NCBI GenBank assembly: GCA_029013165.1
Contig: JAQXMV010000051.1
Location: 1 to 14,324, forward strand
Length of the DNA stretch: 14,324 nt
Source: Oscillospiraceae bacterium
GTDB lineage: Bacteria > Bacillota > Clostridia > Oscillospirales > Acutalibacteraceae
Direction of reading: 5' to 3'
Under the pieces are notes generated by a model that saw only the letters and a list, made by a program, of their open reading frames with translations, made no database searches and was not told where the DNA came from. Positions 12,662 to 14,324 of this stretch are shown here, piece by piece (the first letter of the stretch is position 1; each line of letters starts with the position of its first letter). A program made the translations under genes and the position numbers.

Positions 12662-13345
12662 ATGGCGGAATGTAAAAATATTATATGGGACTGGAACGGA
12701 ACGATTCTTGACGATGTGGAAATGAATTTTGATATTATCAACGGCCTGATGAAAAACAGGGGACTCAGGCCCATTGAAAGTATAGAGGAATACCGAAAGG
12801 GATTTTGCTTCCCGATTATCCTCTTTTATGAAAAGCTGGGTTTTGACTTTGCCGACGAGCCTTTTGAAAAAGTCGCAAGGGAATATATCTTTGCTTATGA
12901 CGATCGGTTTCCGGAGGCAGAGCTGTTCCCTGACGCGGAGAACGCGATCCGCCGCCTCAAGCACAGGGGTATCAGGCAGACGATTCTTTCGCAGACCCAG
13001 CAGAGTCTGCTGGAAAAGCAGGTACGAAACCACGGGATCGAATATCTCTTCACCGATATCATCGGGAAAGATAATATCTACGCCGAGAGTAAGGTGGAGA
13101 CGGCAAAACAGTGGATGCTTCAAAGCGGCATCCGTCCCGAGGAGACGGTCTTTGTCGGGGACACGGTCCATGATTTTGAAGTGTCGCAAAGCATCGGCTG
13201 TGCTTGTGTGCTGATCTGTCGCGGTCACAATGACAGAGCTCGGCTGGAAAGCACCGGCGCACCGGTTTTCGAGAGCATCGGTCAGCTGGAGGATTTCATT
13301 GTTTCCGGCAGGCAGCTGCCGCGCAAAGAATCTGTCGGCTTTTGA
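12662..13345 (+). CDS. HAD-family phosphatase, phosphoglycolate-phosphatase-like
   Basis: This 227-residue soluble phosphohydrolase has motif I as WDWNGTILDD, with nucleophile Asp10. The second Asp of the usual DxDGT is Asn12, a variant known in one branch of the HAD superfamily. Residues 15-90 form a helical cap. Motif II is ILSQT around Ser110, motif III Lys144, and motif IV FVGDTVHDFEVS (164-175) with Asp167 and Asp171. The order and length fit the phosphoglycolate phosphatase (Gph) group, but the Asn12 form cautions against naming a substrate. AAAAAGGAGAT lies 7 bases before the ATG. Co-transcription with the ACP gene suggests a shared role, perhaps dephosphorylation linked to phosphopantetheine or acyl metabolism. 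That link is speculative. Confidence 0.85.
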   Translation: MAECKNIIWDWNGTILDDVEMNFDIINGLMKNRGLRPIESIEEYRKGFCFPIILFYEKLGFDFADEPFEKVAREYIFAYDDRFPEAELFPDAENAIRRLKHRGIRQTILSQTQQSLLEKQVRNHGIEYLFTDIIGKDNIYAESKVETAKQWMLQSGIRPEETVFVGDTVHDFEVSQSIGCACVLICRGHNDRARLESTGAPVFESIGQLEDFIVSGRQLPRKESVGF

Positions 13346-13387
13346 TAAAAAATAACAGTAGGTGAGGAACTTTTTCTTCGGTAGATA

Positions 13388-13416
13388 TTGATTTATTCAT
13401 GAAAATGGATTATGAT
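13388..13416 (+). promoter_or_regulatory. sigma-A promoter of the aldehyde dehydrogenase gene
   Basis: TTGATT (13388-13393), a 17-base spacer and TATGAT (13411-13416). The transcript would start near 13423 and carry a leader of about 60 bases before the start codon at 13486. Confidence 0.65.
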
Positions 13417-13434
13417 AATACGGTATGAATAAAT
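13391..13434. repeat. inverted repeat bracketing the dehydrogenase promoter -10
   Basis: ATTTATTCAT (13391-13400) and ATGAATAAAT (13425-13434) are perfect 10-bp inverted copies separated by 24 bases. The -10 box lies between them and the left arm touches the -35. The left arm is upstream of the transcription start, so this cannot be an RNA hairpin of that transcript; an operator is more likely. Confidence 0.55.
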
Positions 13435-13485
13435 TGTAGACTGTTCACCTCACAACCGAGCGTGAAAGACAAGGAGTAATGAAAA

Positions 13486-14324
13486 ATGGCACAGATCAAA
13501 AGACTACAGTATTTCGTTGACGGCCAGTGGAAAGATTCCAAGACAGAAAAGTATATGCCTGTCTATAATCCCAGCACCGGCGAAGTCATTGCAGAAGCTC
13601 CCTGCTGTACGGCAGGCGAAGTGGAAGAGGCCATCGAGAGCGCAAAGGCCGCTTTCCCCGCATGGTCCAATACTCCCGTGATGAAAAGAGTGCAGGTTCT
13701 CTATAAATTCCGTGAACTGCTCATCGCTAATATGGACGAGCTGGCCAAGCTCTGCGCCACTGAGCATGGTAAGGTTCTCGGCGAAGCCAAGGGCGATATT
13801 CTCAAGGTCAAGGAGCCCGTTGAGCTGGCACTGAGTGCCCCCTCGCTTCTTCTGGGCGACGCCATGAGAGACACCTCCAGCGGCTATGATACCACACTGT
13901 ATTATGAGCCCGTCGGTGTATTTGCCGGCATCGTACCCTTTAATTTCCCCGGTATGATTCCTATGGGCTGGATGGTTCCCTGCTGCATCGCAGCCGGCAA
14001 CACCATTGTCCTCAAGCTCGCCTCCATGACGCCGATGACGGCCATGAGACTCAATGAGCTTCTTGTGGAAGCCGGTCTGCCCAAGGGCGTTGTCAATCTA
14101 GTCACCTGCTCCAGGGTGGAAGCCGATCTGCTGCTCAAGCATCCCGATGTTAAAGGAATCACCTTTGTCGGTTCCACGAAAGTCGGACTGCATGTTTATA
14201 AAGAAGCCTCTGCCACCGGCAAGAGAGTCCAGTGCCTTTGCGAAGCTAAGAACCATGCCCTCGTTCTCGAGGACGCTGCCCTGGAGAGAACCGCAAGAGG
14301 TATCATCAATTCCTCTTTCGGCTG
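13486..14324 (+). CDS. CoA-acylating methylmalonate-semialdehyde-type dehydrogenase, 3' part missing
   Basis: The first 279 residues of an aldehyde dehydrogenase of the MmsA/IolA type, usually about 490 long; the window ends before the catalytic Cys region. The family oxidises malonate or methylmalonate semialdehyde with NAD and CoA to acetyl- or propionyl-CoA. Visible marks are YFVDGQW at 9-15, VYNPSTGEVIAEAP at 26-39, PFNFPGMIPMGWMVPCCIAA at 151-170, the NAD-binding Lys177, FVGSTKVGLHVY (227-238), and GKRVQCLCEAKNHALVLEDA (245-264), where the AKNH segment is the MmsA hallmark. Differences from the usual family are KLAS (for KPSE) at 177-180 and Cys208 after VNLVT, so a divergent subgroup with another aldehyde is possible. 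The ATG at 13486 has AAGGAG 10 bases upstream; an ATG at 13479 is out of frame. Expression has its own promoter and a possible operator. Confidence 0.88.
   Translation, partial: MAQIKRLQYFVDGQWKDSKTEKYMPVYNPSTGEVIAEAPCCTAGEVEEAIESAKAAFPAWSNTPVMKRVQVLYKFRELLIANMDELAKLCATEHGKVLGEAKGDILKVKEPVELALSAPSLLLGDAMRDTSSGYDTTLYYEPVGVFAGIVPFNFPGMIPMGWMVPCCIAAGNTIVLKLASMTPMTAMRLNELLVEAGLPKGVVNLVTCSRVEADLLLKHPDVKGITFVGSTKVGLHVYKEASATGKRVQCLCEAKNHALVLEDAALERTARGIINSSFG

Overview
The window looks like chromosomal DNA of a moderately GC-rich, spore-forming member of the Clostridia (Firmicutes), most likely an Oscillospiraceae/Ruminococcaceae-type gut bacterium. The grounds are strong AAAGGAGG-type ribosome binding sites, sigma-A promoters with 17-18 bp spacers, a spoIIR sporulation gene, Firmicutes-type Mini-III and YhaM RNases, and a YitT membrane protein. 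No rRNA, tRNA, CRISPR array, insertion sequence or riboswitch was recognised. The taxonomic call is inference from gene content only.

Left part (1-2372, all minus strand): a multi-pass membrane protein cut by the window edge, then a secreted alpha/beta-hydrolase of LCAT/lipase type whose nucleophile position holds Cys rather than Ser. Each has its own sigma-A promoter, and the hydrolase has its own terminator.

Centre (2515-8235, plus strand): two housekeeping blocks. The first is obg, mrnC (Mini-III), a yitT-like gene and yhaM, joining ribosome assembly, 23S rRNA processing and RNA turnover. The second is rsmD, coaD and an acidic coiled-coil protein resembling DivIVA or ATP-synthase b subunits. 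It has its own promoter and ends at a strong terminator followed by a second hairpin.

Accessory part (8271-10065): a 79-residue XRE repressor on the minus strand faces away from a plus-strand sigma-A promoter that leads into a 22-codon hydrophobic ORF with a very good ribosome binding site. Two related inverted repeats (ATAACC-N4-GGTTAT type) sit on the promoters. This compact repressor/micropeptide unit is the best candidate here for something undescribed. A membrane-anchored calcineurin-like phosphoesterase follows and ends at a bidirectional terminator shared with the convergent flavoprotein gene.

Right part (10125-14324): an FAD-dependent oxidoreductase of the geranylgeranyl-reductase/FixC type and spoIIR lie on the minus strand. 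Divergent from spoIIR, on the plus strand, are a stand-alone acyl carrier protein and a HAD phosphatase, which form a small operon. The 5' part of a CoA-acylating methylmalonate-semialdehyde-type dehydrogenase closes the window, its promoter bracketed by a perfect 10-bp inverted repeat. No gap without a called gene exceeds 300 bases once the small ORF at 8630 is accepted.
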